Source: Flavobacteriaceae bacterium PS02293 (GTDB taxonomy: Bacteria; Bacteroidota; Bacteroidia; Flavobacteriales; Weeksellaceae). Taken from it: a DNA stretch of 64,000 nucleotides. Below the pieces are notes generated by a model. That model saw nothing but the letters and a program-made list of their open reading frames with translations, was not told the origin of the DNA and made no database searches. A program made the translations under genes and the position numbers. The DNA is taken from assembly GCA_029960045.1 (NCBI GenBank), contig JASCOV010000006.1, positions 124,001 through 188,000 on the forward strand, in the 5' to 3' direction. Below, one piece after another: positions 52,738 through 61,618 of the stretch (within the stretch, counting starts at the first letter, position 1; each line of letters begins with the position of its first letter).

Positions 52738-54761
52738 AGTCACAATATCTCAAGATCACTCTCGCCCTTTCTATCATTGCATTAATTTTCATTGCAAGAT
52801 TATCCTATCTGCAATTATTTACAGACAGATATGCTTTGAATGCTGCAAATACATCCATCAAAATAGAATATGTAATTCCACCAAGAGGCGTTATTTTTGA
52901 CAGAAACGGAAAAATATTAGTAGGAAATCAGCCATCATTTGAAATTTCTTATACTGCGGCACTTCTGAAGCCCGATTTCGATACGATAGGCTTCTGTAAA
53001 TTATTAGGAATTACACAGGCCGATTTCGTCAATACATTGAAGAATATCGAAAAGGAAAAATATTATTCCAAGTTGACACCCATGACTTTTATGAAAAATC
53101 TAAGTCGGGAAGAGATGGCGAGAATTCAGGAATTAATTTTTAAATATCCAGCTTTCAGTATCGTTCCGCGTCCGCAAAGACAATATGAGGTCAACACTTC
53201 CGGAAACCTTTTGGGTTATACCAATCAGGTGAATGATGGCGATATTAAGAAAGATTCAACCTATTATTTACCGGGAGATTTTGTTGGAAAAAGTGGTGTA
53301 GAAAAATCATACGAAAAAGAACTCCGGGGCGAAAAAGGAATGAAATACATCCAAAAAGATATTCGCCAAAGAAGTATTGGTTCTTACAAAAACGGAGAAC
53401 TCGACAAAGAAGTGGTTACCGGAAAAGATTTAACATTAACCATCGATTACGATTTGCAAAGAATGGCAGAAGAAATGTTGGTTAATAAACACGGCGCAGT
53501 TGTAGCTCTTGACCCAAACAATGGGGAAATTCTGACAATGGCAACAGGTCCGGATATTGATCCAAATCTTTTTACCGGTCCACAAAAATCAAGAAATCTT
53601 TATCGATTAGCAAACGATACCATTTTTGAAAATAAACCAACTTTCGACAGATCTGTTCAGGCAGCATATCCGCCAGGATCGACGTTCAAGTTGTTAACTG
53701 CTTTGGCGGCAATGGAAATGGGTGTGATGACAGACCAGACGATTTTCCCTTGTGGAAGAGGATTTTTTTATCGTGGGAAAAGTATCAAAGGTCACGGTGG
53801 AGCAGATCCGTTGATTCCTTCCATTCAGGTTTCCAGTAACTGTTATTTCACTTATGCTTATTTAGCAATTTTAAAAAAATATCCCGGAAATCCTTCACGA
53901 GGCGTAGATGAATGGAAAAAGATCATTAATAGTTTTGGAGTAGGAGAGTTTCTTAATAATGATTTGGCGGTTGGTTCAAAAGGTAGAATTCCTTCCGGAG
54001 AGTTTTATGAGAAACGAATGAAATCTATCTATAAAGCGAATGGATCAAAACGCACAGATTATAAAAACTGGGACGAGATGCCAACAGGTGCTTTATATAA
54101 TGGGATGGGACAAGGCGATGTGCTTTTAACACCTTTGCAGATGGCAAATTTTGTAGGAGCAATTGCAAATAAAGGCTGGTATTATACACCTCACATCGTC
54201 AAAAGCATCGATGGGAAACCAAATCCAGATCCGAGATTCAACAAGAAACATATGACGATGATCCAAAATCCTCATTATTATAATGTTGTTCTTCAAGGAA
54301 TGGAGGCCGTTATGATAAAAGGAACGGGTAGAAGTCTAAGATCTAAAGATTTTACACAGTTAGCAAAAACAGGAACAGCGCAGGTTCCTCAAGGAAAAGA
54401 TAATTCTATTTTTGTATTAATTGCACCTGCTGATAAACCGAAAATTGTTGTGGTAGCCGTAATGGAGCACGCAGGTTTTGGCGCAACTTGGGCTGGTCCG
54501 GCTTGTACCGTAATCGCAGAAAAATATATCACTGGAGAACTTAAAAGAGAAAATCTTTACAAGAAAATGATTACCTCCAGCTTTATGCCTGAATACAAAC
54601 GCCAGTATATTTCTGAAATGAAACGGAAAGGCTGGTACAAAGAACCACCAAAGGATTCTGTAAAACTGAAAAGAATCAAAGATAGTCTGCAAGCCATTCA
54701 AGATAAAAAACTTAAAAAAGACAGTTCCAAAGTTAAACCTCTAAAAAGCAATTCAAGATGA
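52734..54761 (+). CDS. mrdA: Penicillin-binding protein 2 (peptidoglycan transpeptidase)
   Basis: Elongasome DD-transpeptidase (675 aa). It has an N-terminal membrane helix, then the pedestal domain (PPRGVIFDRNGKILVGNQ near residue 50). The transpeptidase has YPPGSTFKLL with nucleophile Ser316, VSSNCYF (SxN) and LAKTGTAQVP with Lys545. Translation begins at a TTG that overlaps the mreD stop (TTGA). The C-terminus has a Lys-rich tail of about 50 residues (RIKDSLQAIQDKKLKKDSSK). It overlaps rodA by ATGA. Confidence 0.94.
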   Translation: MKSQYLKITLALSIIALIFIARLSYLQLFTDRYALNAANTSIKIEYVIPPRGVIFDRNGKILVGNQPSFEISYTAALLKPDFDTIGFCKLLGITQADFVNTLKNIEKEKYYSKLTPMTFMKNLSREEMARIQELIFKYPAFSIVPRPQRQYEVNTSGNLLGYTNQVNDGDIKKDSTYYLPGDFVGKSGVEKSYEKELRGEKGMKYIQKDIRQRSIGSYKNGELDKEVVTGKDLTLTIDYDLQRMAEEMLVNKHGAVVALDPNNGEILTMATGPDIDPNLFTGPQKSRNLYRLANDTIFENKPTFDRSVQAAYPPGSTFKLLTALAAMEMGVMTDQTIFPCGRGFFYRGKSIKGHGGADPLIPSIQVSSNCYFTYAYLAILKKYPGNPSRGVDEWKKIINSFGVGEFLNNDLAVGSKGRIPSGEFYEKRMKSIYKANGSKRTDYKNWDEMPTGALYNGMGQGDVLLTPLQMANFVGAIANKGWYYTPHIVKSIDGKPNPDPRFNKKHMTMIQNPHYYNVVLQGMEAVMIKGTGRSLRSKDFTQLAKTGTAQVPQGKDNSIFVLIAPADKPKIVVVAVMEHAGFGATWAGPACTVIAEKYITGELKRENLYKKMITSSFMPEYKRQYISEMKRKGWYKEPPKDSVKLKRIKDSLQAIQDKKLKKDSSKVKPLKSNSR

Positions 54762-55987
54762 AGTGGGCAGAAGGGATAGATAAATTAGGAATTGGACTTT
54801 ACATCCTGCTTTGTGTTTTCGCTATTATTAATATTAATAGTGTAGATGCGAAATTGGGAAGCAAGCAATTGATGTTCTTCGGAATCTCTTTGTTCGTTGG
54901 AATGATCATCTTCTTTATGAGAACCAAATTCTTTGAGAATATGTCAGCCATTATCTATGTTGGTGGCGTTTTGCTTTTGGTTGGATTATTTCCTTTTGGG
55001 ACAGAAATTCTGGGTCAGAAAAACTGGTACAAATTCGGAGGATTTACCATGCAACCAGTAGAGTTTGCGAAAATAGGAACTTCTCTAATGTTGGCCAATT
55101 ACGTTTCCAGTCCGGATTTTAATCTAAAAAATAAAAAAGTACTTTATACAGTATTAGCTATTGTTGGTATTCCTGGAGTTGTCGTTTTGATGATTCCTGA
55201 TGTCGGATCACTTTTGGTGTTTTTCGCTTTCGTAATGGCGCTTTATAGAGAAGGTCTTTCCGGATGGTTGTTTGGCGTCATCTTTATTTTTGCTGCGACA
55301 TTTTTAGTTTCGCTTGCAGTAGCTCCAATTTATGTGGTAATTACTATTTTAATTATCGCTGCTATTTTTGTTTTTCTTAATTTTTACAGAATTCAAGGTA
55401 ATGTAATCTTAATTATCGGAATTGTATTATCTGTAGGTGTTTTAAGCGGATTGTCTTATTCATCAGATTACGTGCTTTCCAAATTACCAAAACACCAACG
55501 AGAAAGAATCGAGGTTCTTTACAAAGGCGAGAAAGCTTTCCGAGACACTTCAGGATATAATTTGCTCTATTCCAAAACTGCAATTGGTTCTGGCGGAATG
55601 ACTGGAAAAGGTTACAAGCAAGGTTCTGTAACGCAAGGTAAATTCGTTCCTGAACAGGAAACTGATTATATTTTCTGTACAGTTGGAGAAGAATGGGGAT
55701 TTACCGGAAGTACTATTTTGATTCTGTGTTACGCCATTTTTATTGGACGGATTTACTATCTATCAGAAAATCAAAAGTCAACTTTTAATCGGGTTTTTGG
55801 ATATTGTTTTGCTTCTATTTTATTAATTCACTTTTCCATCAATCTTGGAATGGTAATGGGGCTTTTCCCAACTGTTGGTATTCCGCTACCGTTTTTTAGT
55901 TATGGAGGAAGTTCACTTTTGGCATTCTCGATAATGACTTTTATTTTCTTTAAGCTAAATTACGCAGATAAGAATAGTTTGGTGTAA
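54758..55987 (+). CDS. rodA: Rod-shape-determining protein RodA (SEDS glycosyltransferase)
   Basis: Membrane peptidoglycan polymerase (409 aa) of the SEDS family and partner of PBP2, with about ten helices. It shows FGGFTMQPVEFAKIGTSLML (the SEDS helix), IPDVGSLLVFFAFVM with the functionally key Asp, VPEQETDYIFCTVGEEWGF, and the end PLPFFSYGGSSLLAFSIM. Last gene of the mre operon; a large hairpin follows. Confidence 0.95.
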   Translation: MKWAEGIDKLGIGLYILLCVFAIININSVDAKLGSKQLMFFGISLFVGMIIFFMRTKFFENMSAIIYVGGVLLLVGLFPFGTEILGQKNWYKFGGFTMQPVEFAKIGTSLMLANYVSSPDFNLKNKKVLYTVLAIVGIPGVVVLMIPDVGSLLVFFAFVMALYREGLSGWLFGVIFIFAATFLVSLAVAPIYVVITILIIAAIFVFLNFYRIQGNVILIIGIVLSVGVLSGLSYSSDYVLSKLPKHQRERIEVLYKGEKAFRDTSGYNLLYSKTAIGSGGMTGKGYKQGSVTQGKFVPEQETDYIFCTVGEEWGFTGSTILILCYAIFIGRIYYLSENQKSTFNRVFGYCFASILLIHFSINLGMVMGLFPTVGIPLPFFSYGGSSLLAFSIMTFIFFKLNYADKNSLV

Positions 55988-55994
55988 ATTTAAT

Positions 55995-56041
55995 TTTCAT
56001 CTAAATATAAAATTTATAAAAAACTTTATATTTAGATGAAA
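55995..56041 (+). terminator. Large hairpin after rodA
   Basis: Perfect 17-bp arms TTTCATCTAAATATAAA and TTTATATTTAGATGAAA, with a 13-nt loop. AT-rich with little T run after it, so it may be a weak terminator or an mRNA-stabilising stem between rodA and the next gene, 17 bp before that gene's GTG. Confidence 0.6.
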
Positions 56042-56057
56042 TTTAAAAAACTAAGCT

Positions 56058-57602
56058 GTGAAAAAAATAATTTTACTTTTTACGTTTATTTCTTCTTTTC
56101 AGATGATTGCACAAACCGCCCCTACTATTCAATGGCAGAAATCGGTTGGGGGAAGTCGTGATGATTATGCTAATTCTGTTCAGCAAACTGCAGACGGCGG
56201 TTATATCATAGGCGGATATTCACCGGAAATTGATTATGACTATTGGGTTGTGAAGTTCGACAGCAGCGGTACTGTCCAGTGGCAGAAATCGTTTGGTGGC
56301 AGTGATGTGGATATAGTCAATTCTATTCGGCAAACCACAGACGGTGGATATATTGTTGCCGGGTATTCTAATAGTAACGACGGCGATGTCAGCGGTCATC
56401 ATGGAACCACAAATAATTATGACTATTGGGTTGTAAAGCTCGACAGCAGCGGTGCTATCCAATGGCAGAAATCCCTGGGCGGAACTGATAGTGAAAGAGC
56501 TGATTCTGTTCAGCAAACGGCAGACGGTGGTTATATTGTTGCAGGATACAGCGCTTCCACCGACGGTGATGTTAGCGGACATCACGGCAATATAGGATAT
56601 CCTGACTATTGGATTGTGAAGCTCGACAGTATTGGCACTATCCAGTGGGAGAAATCTCTTGGTGGCAGCGGTAGTGACATTGCTTATTCCATTCAGCAAA
56701 CTACAGATGGCGGCTATATTGTTTCAGGGTTTAATGCTTCCATCGACGGTGATGTTACTGGGCATCATGGTAATATAAATGATACCGATTATTGGATTGT
56801 GAAGCTAGACAACAGCGGTGCTATCCAGTGGCAGAAATCCCTTGGCGGAAGTAATAGTGAGTATCCTTATTCTATTCAGCAGACCACAGACGGTGGCTAT
56901 ATTGTTGCAGGATCTAGCGATTCATCCGATGGCGACGTCAGCGGACACCACGGAACAACAGACAATAATGATTTTTGGGTCGTGAAACTCGACAGTGCAG
57001 GTGTTATTCAATGGCAGAAATCGCTTGGCGGAAATAGTAATGAATATGCCTTTTCTGTTCATCAGACCACAGACGGCGGTTATATCGTTGCCGGATCTTC
57101 TTATTCAACCGACGGTGATGTCAGCGGGCATCACGGAACAGAATATAATTTTGACTATTGGGTAGTGAAGCTTAGCAGTAGCGGAAATATACAGTGGGAG
57201 AAAGCTCTTGGCGGCAGTAATAGTGATTCTGCCTTATCTATTCAACAAACGACAGACGGCGGCTATGTTGTTGTAGGTTTTAGTTCTTCAACCGATGGCG
57301 ATGTGGGCGGGAATCATGGGAGCAGTGATTTGTGGATAGTAAAGCTTTCAGAAGAAGGACTGGCAACCCAGGAGGGACAAACTATTAAAATTAACATTTA
57401 TCCCAATCCTGTAAAAGATATTCTTAATTTTTCAGAAGAAGTTTCCAATGTTATAATAACCGATGTTTCGGGAAAACTTGTAAAAAAAGTTCCAATTTCT
57501 ACAAAATCACTTAAAGTTTCAAATCTTACAAAAGGGCATTATATAATTACTGCTACCACAAAATCAGGACAAACAGCAACTAAAAAAATGATTAAAGAGT
57601 AA
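56058..57602 (+). CDS. T9SS-exported protein with seven 61-residue repeats
   Basis: 514 aa starting at GTG, with a signal peptide (1-18, ending MIAQ). It carries seven tandem repeats of about 61 residues (about 23-435). Each is built as IQWQKSLGGS ... QQTTDGGYIVAGYS ... DGDVSGHHG ... DYWVVKLDSSG. The first lacks part of the DGDVSGHHG loop and the last is shortened. Seven such blades suggest a beta-propeller (inference). The C-terminal T9SS tail has IYPNPVKDILNFSEE, VIITDVSGKLVKKV and TKGHYIITATT. Exported to the cell surface or medium; ligand unknown. Repeats are DNA-similar, so copy number may vary between strains. Confidence 0.87.
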   Translation: MKKIILLFTFISSFQMIAQTAPTIQWQKSVGGSRDDYANSVQQTADGGYIIGGYSPEIDYDYWVVKFDSSGTVQWQKSFGGSDVDIVNSIRQTTDGGYIVAGYSNSNDGDVSGHHGTTNNYDYWVVKLDSSGAIQWQKSLGGTDSERADSVQQTADGGYIVAGYSASTDGDVSGHHGNIGYPDYWIVKLDSIGTIQWEKSLGGSGSDIAYSIQQTTDGGYIVSGFNASIDGDVTGHHGNINDTDYWIVKLDNSGAIQWQKSLGGSNSEYPYSIQQTTDGGYIVAGSSDSSDGDVSGHHGTTDNNDFWVVKLDSAGVIQWQKSLGGNSNEYAFSVHQTTDGGYIVAGSSYSTDGDVSGHHGTEYNFDYWVVKLSSSGNIQWEKALGGSNSDSALSIQQTTDGGYVVVGFSSSTDGDVGGNHGSSDLWIVKLSEEGLATQEGQTIKINIYPNPVKDILNFSEEVSNVIITDVSGKLVKKVPISTKSLKVSNLTKGHYIITATTKSGQTATKKMIKE

Positions 57603-57653
57603 TAGAATTTGTTTCCCTCGGTAGATTCATAAAACCAAAAGAAACTTTTAACA

Positions 57654-57687
57654 AAAAAGCCTTTCAAAGTTCTGAAAGGCTTTTTTG
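57654..57687. terminator. Bidirectional terminator between convergent genes
   Basis: Perfect 14-bp arms AAAAAAGCCTTTCA / TGAAAGGCTTTTTT around AAGTTC. It serves the seven-repeat gene and the amylase gene. Confidence 0.85.
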
Positions 57688-57704
57688 TTGAAGATAAATC
57701 GATT

Positions 57705-59078
57705 TTAGTTCTTCACCAAAACCAAATACTCCCAAGGCTTCAAAGTAATACTTGTCTTTTCAGAATTAATATTAAAAATCTTTCCTGTGAACAATTCTCG
57801 ATATTGACCATTATAATATTTGGTGTCAACATTTGTTGGCAGGCTTTTATCAGAGAAATTATAGATGGATAATACAGCATCATTATTCTTTTCACGATAG
57901 ATAGAGAGAACATCATTCATCTGGCTGTTCGTCACTCTTATCATTTCTCCTCCCGATTTTCCATTCCACAAAGCTTGATTTTTATGTTTCAAATCGAATA
58001 ATTTCTGATAAATGCCATAAAATTTGTGGTCTTTCCATACGATTTCATCTTTCTCAAAGAACTCAAGACTTCTGTCTAATCCAGCTTCTTGTCCGCTATA
58101 GACCAAAGGCATTCCATTGGCTGTTCCGCAAAGAACCATTGCCGTTTCCAAGCCTTTCCCGAAGTTGGAAAACTGATTGCCTTCCCAGGAATTTTTGTCG
58201 TGATTGTCTGTGAACAACATTCGGTAGGAATCTAAAGGAAAACTGCCAATATCGTGTGCCATATATTCGTACAGAGCACTTGCCCCTTTTTCGCCTGTAG
58301 TAGCCAATTTCAGTTTATCCCAAAGCGTCCAGGAATAGGTTGCGTCAAATGATTTTTTGTAAAGGTCACGCGATTCCCATTCTGCCAACATAAAAACAGG
58401 TTTTATCACATCCATTTCCTCCCGTGCATTATCCCAGAAATCTACGGGAATAAAGCCTGCAACGTCACATCTGTAACCATCAATGTTCGCTTCTTTTACC
58501 CAATACTTCAAAGCGCCTGTCATATATTCCCGGAAGTCGGGATTGTTATAGTCAAAATCTATGACGTCGTCCCAATCGTACCAAGGCGTCGGCTGAAAGT
58601 TGCCTTCTCTGGATTTGGTGTACCAATCCGGATGTTGTTTGGTTAATGGATTATCCCAAGCGGAATGATTCCCCACCCAATCGATAATGACATACATTCC
58701 CATCGAGTGGATTTTGTCAACCAGACTTTTAAAATCTTTCAAAGTTCCAAAATCAGGATTCACGCCTTTGAAATCTTTTACAGAATAATAACTTCCCAAT
58801 TTTCCTTTTCTGTGCTCTTCCCCAATTGGATGGATCGGCATCAGCCAAAGAATATCAACACCCATCTTTTTGAGTCGTGGCAGATGTTTCTCGAAAGCTT
58901 TGAAAGTGCCTTCCTTAGTATATTGTCGGATATTAACTTCATAGATAGTAGCATTCTTGCTCCATTCCGGATGTTTGAGTTCTACGTAGGGTTTTGGCTG
59001 ATAGCGTGGGTCTTTGGTCTGACCGAATCCCAAAAACGGAATTATCAGAATGAGTAGTAGGTATTTTAATGAATTCAT
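57705..59078 (-). CDS. Secreted GH13 alpha-amylase family glycosidase
   Basis: 457 aa with a signal peptide (1-19, ending FGFG). The GH13 barrel has VDILWLMPIHPIGEE, then VIIDWVGNHSAW (region I), GYRCDVAGFIP with the nucleophile Asp (region II), MLAEWESRDLY with the acid/base Glu (region III) and LFTDNHDKNSWE with the third Asp (region IV). The C-terminal beta domain ends KPWEYLVLV. Periplasmic or outer-membrane maltodextrin/starch hydrolysis likely. No sus genes are adjacent. Confidence 0.9.
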   Translation of the reverse strand: MNSLKYLLLILIIPFLGFGQTKDPRYQPKPYVELKHPEWSKNATIYEVNIRQYTKEGTFKAFEKHLPRLKKMGVDILWLMPIHPIGEEHRKGKLGSYYSVKDFKGVNPDFGTLKDFKSLVDKIHSMGMYVIIDWVGNHSAWDNPLTKQHPDWYTKSREGNFQPTPWYDWDDVIDFDYNNPDFREYMTGALKYWVKEANIDGYRCDVAGFIPVDFWDNAREEMDVIKPVFMLAEWESRDLYKKSFDATYSWTLWDKLKLATTGEKGASALYEYMAHDIGSFPLDSYRMLFTDNHDKNSWEGNQFSNFGKGLETAMVLCGTANGMPLVYSGQEAGLDRSLEFFEKDEIVWKDHKFYGIYQKLFDLKHKNQALWNGKSGGEMIRVTNSQMNDVLSIYREKNNDAVLSIYNFSDKSLPTNVDTKYYNGQYRELFTGKIFNINSEKTSITLKPWEYLVLVKN

Positions 59079-59188
59079 AAGGTTGATATATTTCTCTAAA
59101 TTAATAAGAGTTTTTGATTTTCATTAATTTTAATCGAAAAATATTCTGCCTGAAGAATTTTGTCAAAGATTTGAAACTTTGACAAATG

Positions 59189-59228
59189 AAAAACCCTTTC
59201 AAAGTATTGAAACTCTGAAAGGGTTTTT
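59189..59228. terminator. Hairpin terminator between the ABC-F and amylase genes
   Basis: Perfect 13-bp arms AAAAACCCTTTCA / TGAAAGGGTTTTT with a 14-nt loop; A and T runs on both sides. The rest of 59079-59391 holds copy 3 of the dispersed element and no gene. Confidence 0.75.
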
Positions 59229-59277
59229 ATTTGAATCGTTGTCGTTAGTGACAAACGTCTATTTTATGTAGAAATCC

Positions 59278-59383
59278 GCGCCCCGACTTGAGTGGAAATC
59301 CTTTTTTACTTGTACTCAAGTTCTATTTAGATTAAAATCGTCGTGCAAAAAAGATTGAGAGCGGAAGGCGGATAAAGGCGCCC
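59278..59383 (-). repeat. Dispersed palindromic element, copy 3 of 3 (decayed)
   Basis: Read on the minus strand, it starts GGGCGCCTTTATCCGCCTTC and ends in an ACTCAAGTCGGGGCGC arm. The outer GCGCC/GGCGC pair is intact. The inner stem keeps only a CTTTTTT/AAAAAAG core and is otherwise degraded compared with copies 1 and 2. It lies 8 bp past the ABC-F stop codon. Confidence 0.78.
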
Positions 59384-59391
59384 AAATTATT

Positions 59392-61014
59392 TTAAGAATA
59401 CATCTGCTCCTGCAATTCTTTAATCTTTTTATCAGAAAGATATTCATCATAAGTCATATCTCTGTCGATGATTCCTTTCGGTGTCAATTCGATAATTCTG
59501 TTACAAACCGTTCCAAGCAACTCGTGGTCATGAGAAGATAGCAAAATGTTTCCTTTGAAGTTGTTTAATGAGTTGTTCAACGTTGTAATACTCTCCAAAT
59601 CTAAGTGATTCGTAGGCTCATCCAACAATAGAACATTTGCTTTCTGTAGCATCATTCTACTGAACATACAACGCATTTTTTCACCTCCGGAAAGCACTTT
59701 ACAAGATTTAAGAGCCTCATCTCCTGAGAAAAGCATTCTTCCCAAGAAACCTCTCATAAATTCTTCGTGACGTTCCTCATCGTTTTTCGTGAATTGTCTC
59801 AACCAATCAACAAGATTAATGTCTTCTTGGAAAAAAGTCGTATTATCCAAAGGCATATGAGATTGGTTTGTCGTCACACCCCAAGCGATATTTCCTTTGT
59901 CAGCAGGTAAATTGCCAGCCAAGATTTCGAAGAATTCTGTGATAGCCAAAGAGTTTCTTGAGATTACCGCAACTTTATCACCTTTCTTAAGATTAAGATC
60001 AATGTTCGAGAATAATAATTCGCCGTCTTTTGTTTTTTCAAGACCTTTTACGTCTAAAATCTGATCTCCAACTTCTCTTTCTGTATCGAAAATGATTGCT
60101 GGATATCTTCTGGATGAAGGTTTGATATCGTCGATATTCAACTTGTCGATCATCTTTTTACGAGCGGTTGCCTGTTTAGCTTTCGCAACGTTAGAACTGA
60201 ATCGAGCAATGAAATCCTGCAATTCTTTTTTCTTGTCCTCCGCTTTTTTATTAGCCTGATTTCTTTGTCTTGTCGCTAGTTGAGAAGCCTGATACCAGAA
60301 AGAGTAGTTACCAGTGTAAAGATTCAATTTAGCATAATCCAAATCGCCAATGTGGGTACAAACTGTATCCAGGAAGTGACGGTCGTGAGAAACAACGATT
60401 ACCGTATTCTCATAATCTGCCAAGAAATCCTCTAACCAAGCGATTGTAGAGATGTCCAAGTCATTGGTAGGCTCATCCAGAATCAATACGTCCGGATTTC
60501 CAAACAGAGCCTGTGCTAGTAGGACTCTTACTTTATCTTTATTCTCAAGTTCGCCCATCATTTGGTAGTGCATATCTTCTGAAATACCAACATTAGAAAG
60601 CATCGTCTGAGCATCAGCTTCTGAGTTCCAGCCTCCCATTTCGTCATAGACAACACCTAGTTCCCCAGCTTTTATTCCATCTTCATCAGAGAAATCTTCT
60701 TTAGCATATAGGGCATCCATTTGCTCCTTGATATCGAAAAGCATTTTATTTCCTCTAAGAATAGTTTCTAATACTGTGAAACCATCATAAGCAAAGTGAT
60801 CCTGCTCCAGAACAGACATTCTTTTTCCATTTTCAAGAGAAGTATTTCCGGAAGTTGGATCTTGTTTTCCACTTAATATTTTAAGGAAAGTCGACTTTCC
60901 TGCACCATTGGCACCAATGATACCGTAGCAATTCCCTTTTGTAAATTTTATATTGACTTCATCAAAAAGAACTCTTTTCCCGAACTGTAATGATAAATTA
61001 GATACTGTTAACAT
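59392..61014 (-). CDS. ABC-F family ATPase (YbiT-like) with one intact composite site
   Basis: Soluble tandem-ABC protein (540 aa), a ribosome-associated translation-factor type close to YbiT in layout. NBD1 has an intact Walker A (GANGAGKST, residues 34-42) and Walker B (LILDEPTND), but its signature is GELENKDK (154-161) instead of LSGGQ. NBD2 has a Walker A reduced to ISRNSLAITEF (351-361), with no GK(S/T), but a good signature LSGGEK (442-447) and LLLDEPTNHLD. The linker (about 240-300) is charged and helical. A -7 box TATTTTTG lies upstream on the minus strand. Confidence 0.92.
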   Translation of the reverse strand: MLTVSNLSLQFGKRVLFDEVNIKFTKGNCYGIIGANGAGKSTFLKILSGKQDPTSGNTSLENGKRMSVLEQDHFAYDGFTVLETILRGNKMLFDIKEQMDALYAKEDFSDEDGIKAGELGVVYDEMGGWNSEADAQTMLSNVGISEDMHYQMMGELENKDKVRVLLAQALFGNPDVLILDEPTNDLDISTIAWLEDFLADYENTVIVVSHDRHFLDTVCTHIGDLDYAKLNLYTGNYSFWYQASQLATRQRNQANKKAEDKKKELQDFIARFSSNVAKAKQATARKKMIDKLNIDDIKPSSRRYPAIIFDTEREVGDQILDVKGLEKTKDGELLFSNIDLNLKKGDKVAVISRNSLAITEFFEILAGNLPADKGNIAWGVTTNQSHMPLDNTTFFQEDINLVDWLRQFTKNDEERHEEFMRGFLGRMLFSGDEALKSCKVLSGGEKMRCMFSRMMLQKANVLLLDEPTNHLDLESITTLNNSLNNFKGNILLSSHDHELLGTVCNRIIELTPKGIIDRDMTYDEYLSDKKIKELQEQMYS

Positions 61015-61092
61015 ATTGTTTTGTAAGTTTGTGCAAAAATACGAAAATAAGTTGGGATGAAGAAAGCTCCCTGCTTATAATAATTTAACACT

Positions 61093-61551
61093 ATGAAAAT
61101 AGAAAAAACTGTTAATATCTTCAACAAAAGAGCCCGTTTTGAGTATGAAATCTTGGATGAATATGAAGCTGGTTTGGTTTTGACAGGTACAGAAATAAAA
61201 TCACTCAGATCTTCGAAAGCATCAATCACAGAAAGCTTTTGCCAGTTTATTGATGACGAACTTTATGTCATTAATATGATGATAGATGAGTACAAATTAG
61301 GAACTTTTTACAATCATAAAACAAAAAGGGAACGGAAGTTGCTAATGCATAATTACGAATTGCAAAAACTTAAAAAAAAGTTAAAAGATGTTGGCAATAC
61401 AATAATCCCGCTCAAGCTATATATAAATGACAAAGGTAAAGCGAAGCTACTTATATCATTAGCTAAAGGTAAAAAACTCTTTGATAAAAGGGAAGCGATC
61501 AAAGACAGAGAGAATAAGGTAAATATCCAACGGATATTAAAGAAAAGTTAA
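61093..61551 (+). CDS. smpB: SsrA-binding protein SmpB
   Basis: Trans-translation partner of tmRNA (152 aa). It shows KTVNIFNKRARFEYEILDEY, ALVLTGTEIKSLR-type LVLTGTEIKSLRSSKAS, and the basic C-terminal tail LAKGKKLFDKREAIKDRE that acts in the ribosomal decoding centre. It is divergent from the ABC-F gene. No tmRNA gene (ssrA) is seen beside it. Confidence 0.95.
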   Translation: MKIEKTVNIFNKRARFEYEILDEYEAGLVLTGTEIKSLRSSKASITESFCQFIDDELYVINMMIDEYKLGTFYNHKTKRERKLLMHNYELQKLKKKLKDVGNTIIPLKLYINDKGKAKLLISLAKGKKLFDKREAIKDRENKVNIQRILKKS

Positions 61552-61557
61552 AAAAAC

Positions 61558-61589
61558 TTTGTTTATAAAGAAAAATTATATTTATTTTG
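61558..61589 (+). promoter_or_regulatory. Candidate promoter of the OmpA-family gene
   Basis: TTTG at 61558-61561, 21-bp spacer, TATTTTG at 61583-61589 (one T short of the full -7 consensus), 30 bp before the ATG. The -33 box lies just past the smpB stop. Confidence 0.5.
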
Positions 61590-61618
61590 CATTATCAATT
61601 ATTTAATCATTTAATTCT

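Noticed and set aside
56100..57350. Regular direct repeats resembling a CRISPR or satellite array
   Set aside because: The period is about 183 bp, in frame, and encodes 61-residue protein blades.
61015..61092. Possible tmRNA gene beside smpB
   Set aside because: The gap is only 78 bp, with no tRNA-Ala-like ends and no tag reading frame.
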